Positions 33,749 through 34,575 of a DNA stretch of 34,575 nucleotides are shown piece after piece. The translations under genes were made by a program, and so were the position numbers. Every line of letters begins with the position of its first letter. Within the stretch, counting starts at the first letter, position 1. Below the pieces are notes generated by a model. The model made no database searches and was not told the origin of the DNA. It saw only the letters and a list, made by a program, of their open reading frames with translations. The DNA is taken from contig CACAXR010000008.1 in the NCBI GenBank assembly GCA_902536555.1, positions 1 through 34,575 of the forward strand, in the 5' to 3' direction. Source of the DNA: an uncultured Prochlorococcus sp. GTDB taxonomy: Bacteria > Cyanobacteriota > Cyanobacteriia > PCC-6307 > Cyanobiaceae.

Positions 33749-34575
33749 ATGACTATCAGCGATAAAATCAGAATTTATGAACTTTCCAGAGACTTAAATC
33801 TGGAAAATAAAGATATATTGGATGCCGCTCAAAAACTTTCAATTTCGGTAAAAAGCCACAGCAGTTCAATTAGTGCAGAGGAAGCAAAAAAAATAAAAAA
33901 TCTTATTAATAAAAAAAATTCAGATAAAAAAATTCTTTCTATTAAAAAACCTTCGATTAAAAAAGAAAATTATAAACAAAACAAAGAAAATGAATCTTCA
34001 GTTATCTCTTCTATGAAAGGGAAACCTCTTGAAGACAATTCAAAAAAAAAGCCATTGTTGATTAAACCTCTTAATAAACCTGAGAGTCAAAAAACAATTT
34101 CAAATAAACCTACAATTCTCAATAAACCCACAAATACCAACAGTTCACAATCTCGAGCAAATCTTACAAATAAAAATATAAATAGTAAACCTTCACAGAA
34201 GATAAACCAAGATAAAAAAACTTTTGTAAATAACACAACCCAACCTATCAAAAGTCCGGCAAAACCACCTATTCAACTAATTGCAAAGCCTAAAAATATA
34301 AATAATAATGTTAAATCTAATGAATCTTCCCAGAACATCTCAAGTGCAGGGGATAAAAGACGACTATCAAATAAACCTGATCAAAATACGAACCAACCTA
34401 CAACAAAAAATTTTAATAATAGAATGAAAACCCCTGAGCTAGTAGGAGCTCCAATAAGAAGAGAAGATCCAAAAATAAATCCTAATAAGCAAAATAACAA
34501 TAAGCAAAACATTGCTTTTAAACAAACTGTCTCAAACAGACCTAGTTCTCCCAATAGACCTAGTTCTCCCAATAG
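33749..34575 (+). CDS. infB: Translation initiation factor IF-2, N-terminal part only (cut by window edge)
   Basis: From the ATG at 33749, 275 codons run open to the window end. The first 52 residues ([20 protein letters not shown] onward) form the IF2-N helical domain. From about 53 to the edge the sequence is low-complexity and disordered, rich in Asn, Lys, Pro and Ser, ending in tandem copies of PSSPNR. The GTPase and initiator-tRNA-binding domains lie beyond the window. Position after nusA-ylxR supports the call. The disordered linker is typical of cyanobacterial IF-2. Confidence 0.93.
   Translation, partial: MTISDKIRIYELSRDLNLENKDILDAAQKLSISVKSHSSSISAEEAKKIKNLINKKNSDKKILSIKKPSIKKENYKQNKENESSVISSMKGKPLEDNSKKKPLLIKPLNKPESQKTISNKPTILNKPTNTNSSQSRANLTNKNINSKPSQKINQDKKTFVNNTTQPIKSPAKPPIQLIAKPKNINNNVKSNESSQNISSAGDKRRLSNKPDQNTNQPTTKNFNNRMKTPELVGAPIRREDPKINPNKQNNNKQNIAFKQTVSNRPSSPNRPSSPN
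34541..34575 (+). repeat. 18-base tandem repeat inside infB, cut by window edge
   Basis: The unit CCTAGTTCTCCCAATAGA is present once complete (34541-34558) and once as 17 of 18 bases to the window end, with no mismatch. It is in frame and encodes PSSPNR, so copy-number change would alter IF-2 by six-residue steps without breaking the frame. More copies may follow. Confidence 0.85.

Noticed and set aside
34381-34572. Minus-strand frame with [12 protein letters not shown] repeats
   Set aside because: It is the antisense reading of the infB tandem repeat; the repeat itself creates the pattern.

Overview
The window looks like part of the chromosome of a high-light-adapted Prochlorococcus, or a very close marine picocyanobacterium. 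The evidence is a very AT-rich, densely packed sequence; a beta' RNA polymerase subunit split into rpoC1 and rpoC2, as in cyanobacteria; a Ycf35 (DUF1257) protein; a 50-residue high-light-inducible protein; and a biotin cluster with a BioK-type esterase. This is inference from gene content and composition, not a database match. It is core chromosome: I see no insertion sequence, integrase, prophage, CRISPR array, tRNA or rRNA.

Layout: (1) 1-788, tlyA on the minus strand, cut by the window edge. (2) 1072-3801, purB then fumC on the plus strand. (3) 3811-6537, a Ski2/Mtr4-type helicase on the minus strand. (4) 6677-11241, a tightly coupled biotin operon bioF-bioK-bioC-bioD-bioA. It makes pimeloyl-ACP (BioC, BioK), KAPA (BioF), DAPA (BioA) and dethiobiotin (BioD); bioB is not here. 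(5) 11250-11965, a DUF3143 protein and a membrane-tailed J-domain protein on the minus strand. (6) 12028-12768, rsmG. (7) 12771-14938, minus strand: DUF2997, Ycf35, a single-cluster ferredoxin and an aldo/keto reductase in a compact run of unknown function, the most interesting uncharacterised unit in the window. (8) 15088-28062, a long minus-strand block, in transcription order rpsT, tatD, rpoB, rpoC1, rpoC2, a high-light-inducible gene, rlmN, a tiny membrane ORF, and a HEAT-repeat gene. (9) 28184-30180, hisD and rpiA converging with overlapping stop codons. (10) 30228-31358, a Deg/Htr protease on the minus strand. (11) 31518 to the end, the conserved rimP-nusA-ylxR-infB operon, with infB cut by the window edge inside its low-complexity N-terminus.

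No stretch over 300 bases lacks a gene. The longest gaps are 789-1071 (tlyA/purB, divergent), 26722-26956 (rpoB leader), 31359-31517 (protease/rimP, divergent), 14939-15087 and 6538-6676. Convergent neighbours are separated by 9 bases or fewer or overlap. Several genes begin with GTG or TTG. I found no convincing rho-independent terminator.
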